Positions 62,211-64,000 of a DNA stretch of 64,000 nucleotides are shown piece by piece. The position numbers were made by a program, and so were the translations under genes. Every line of letters starts with the position of its first letter. Within the stretch, counting starts at the first letter, position 1. The notes beneath the pieces were generated by a model. It was not told where the DNA came from and searched no databases. It worked only from the letters and a program-made list of their open reading frames with translations. The stretch comes from Lethocerus indicus (Eukaryota; Arthropoda; Insecta; Hemiptera; Belostomatidae): assembly GCA_019843655.1 (NCBI GenBank), contig JACDQD010000007.1, positions 9,235,600 through 9,299,599 of the forward strand. The letters are read 5' to 3'.

Positions 62211-63031
62211 TTACGCATTATATTGACGCTTAACGCGCGATTCGGTTACACCATTCCTTGTTATTTGTACGAAGCAGTTTTGCTCTAAAATAAGAATGAC
62301 ATTCACCCGCCGCGCGTTATTTGGCGCTGTTAATAGTAATATATTTTAAGGGATTTAATCTAATAATTTAATTATTTTTTTATTTCACGTTTGCGTTCTT
62401 CAGCATGACCCTAAAGCACTTGCGAGATGCCGACGGCGACCGAGAAAGGGCCCCAGGATCGTCAACTCTGAATTAATTATAAAATAACAAACTGAGTCAG
62501 CCTACCGCCTGTTAGCTCGAACCCCGGTGTCGCGCTCAAGTGTTTACCTTCCATCAAACTCCCAACAGAAGTTTTTATATGCATTTCAAGTTACAGTCAA
62601 TTCGGGGAAAGTCGCGTCACCGCTAACCAGGAGTCGAAGTTGTTCTCCCGCCCTGGGAAGTTGGTACAAGGGAGTACCGATAAACAGTACCTTCGAGGCC
62701 TTGATTCGGAAAATAAACTTCAGGAAAAATTTAACATTTTTCCACAGAATTCTGGGAAATCGTGTACGCAAAATCGGGTGCATTTATGATCATTTCTATC
62801 GGAGATATATTTTGAAATATTACAAAATCGCGATATCACAATAGGTAGTGTGATATTTAGAAGAAAACTCTAGCCATCTATGAGTCTATCTACACTTGTT
62901 TCTGTTTGTAATATTTCACGAATATGAGTTAAAAACAATGTTTCGACACGGATGTTTTTAAAACATGGGAAATGATTTCGCAAACGTCGTACATGTAATA
63001 AGGGTGAAGAACATCCAATATATTGGACGTA

Positions 63032-63033
<2 letters not shown>

Positions 63034-63089
<56 letters not shown>
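63034..63089. repeat. (AT)n microsatellite
   Basis: An uninterrupted AT dinucleotide run of 56 bases. Minus-strand open frames across it encode only alternating Ile/Tyr and are artefacts of the repeat. A 14-base perfect palindrome lies just upstream at 63014-63027. Confidence 0.98.
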
Positions 63090-63091
<2 letters not shown>

Positions 63092-64000
63092 AGACGTAGT
63101 ATTCCTCCTGAGTAGTTCCTGGTATTTGAATAAAGTACACCGCATTTCACTTTCCCAGGCTCCAGGATATTGTGTTTTAAGATTGGAACATTTTGAAATG
63201 TAATAACATAGGAAGAGTATTTTCTGTGTTGTAAATTGGATACCGAATTGTGGAATTTCAAATATGAAAATTGAATCTGGTAAATATACATTCGTTCTTT
63301 TAAGTGACCTTTTACGAATGTGCACATTTACTGCAATATAGGTACGAGTGAGATCTCTTTAAAATCGCCGCACGATTTTTCATTATAAAATTTCAGAATT
63401 CATAGTTTCTGTCAAATCGATATTCCATGAAATTGAATAATTTTAACCTTTATACCAAGTCCGTATCTCCCCACCAGGGACTGTTGGAAGTTTCAAACTT
63501 GCGATTGAGTTGAGAGAAGGGACTACATTTTTCCAGAGTGGAGCATTCTACAAACTAGAAAACGTTTTCCTGCCGAACACAATGGGTATCGGCGATAAGA
63601 TTGGTATATACGAATAGAGAAGTAAACCTCTAACAATATCCTCCATCTCGAAGTTTAGTCTTTAAAGCCTGTGAAGTTACACAGACACTGAATAAAACAC
63701 GGAATGGAATAATAATACACACAGTTAACAAATCATTATACTGTAATAACCGGCGGACTTAGAGATTTGAAGAAGTTGTGTAAATCCCCCGAGGCTTTAA
63801 TATCGCCGTCCCCCAAGGGACTGAGATATCTTCCAGTGTGATATTTTAGGCCGGTTCTCATTCGACTTTTAATAAGCCGGGATTAATCAGAAATTCAAAC
63901 ACGTTTAGGGAGTCATCAAAGGGGCCCCGGAATTCAATTGGCGGATAACTCGGCGAAAGGAAACCGTTTAATTCACGATTCATCGTTGTATCGTTGCCTG

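Larger units (their letters stand above)
53867..64000. other. First intron or downstream DNA of the plus-strand gene
   Basis: Starts with the GTAAGT donor. Mainly AT-rich unique DNA with two AT microsatellites, the hairpin-rich block at 56400-56760, the phased TGACG sites, the 60119 exon candidate and CpG-containing blocks near 55730-55880, 57950-58100 and 62170-62340. No exon matching the phase-1 donor of the first exon was found. Confidence 0.5.

Noticed and set aside
62870..63327. Overlapping minus-strand frames of 132 and 151 codons
   Set aside because: They run through the AT microsatellite and encode alternating Ile/Tyr.
1..64000. Prokaryotic systems such as CRISPR arrays, operons or phage genes
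   Set aside because: No direct-repeat arrays, Shine-Dalgarno-led gene runs or bacterial-type coding density anywhere in the window.

Overview
The window looks like arthropod, most likely insect, nuclear DNA. It is AT-rich (about two thirds A+T by eye) and gene-poor. Signals are eukaryotic throughout: GT-AG splice sites, a TATA box, long open spacers and (AT)n microsatellites. There is also a 5'-truncated Jockey-type LINE, a group common in arthropods. Start contexts such as CAACATG fit an insect. The species cannot be named. No operons, CRISPR arrays, rRNA or intact tRNA genes were seen.

Coding content is small. The best gene is on the minus strand. A roughly 0.95 kb GC-rich exon (4561-5508) has a splice acceptor, a good internal ATG (5502) and a GTAAGA donor, so the gene continues towards position 1. 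Two GC-rich regions upstream on the same strand end in donors whose phase fits this exon: 39626-39911 (TTCAG/GTATTT) and 13987-14240 (AAAA/GTAAGT). This suggests one gene with alternative 5' exons spread over about 35 kb, a layout typical of regulated or neuronal insect genes. The large exon appears to change reading frame between about 5374 and 5190. The protein family was not recognised. A 73-nt candidate exon at 29540-29612 is on the same strand but out of phase with the others.

On the plus strand, a TATA box (53685-53692) precedes a short first coding exon (53809-53866) with a perfect GTAAGT donor, probably the start of a second gene that runs off the right side. Weaker plus-strand exon candidates lie at 44964-44997 (signal-peptide-like) and 60119-60193.

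Layout: 1-4560 distal intron or flank; 4561-5508 main exon; 5509-13986 intron; 13987-14240 alternative 5' exon or promoter; 14241-39625 mostly intronic DNA with the 73-nt candidate; 39626-39911 upstream exon; 39912-52744 intergenic or intronic; 52745-53065 LINE relic; 53590-53866 plus-strand promoter and exon; 53867-64000 intron or downstream DNA with two AT microsatellites. The non-coding DNA alternates AT-rich stretches with unique GC-rich, CpG-containing blocks carrying recognisable factor sites, as expected of cis-regulatory DNA around a developmental or neuronal gene. No clearly new biological system was found. The strongest leads are the alternative-5'-exon architecture and the frame change in the main exon.
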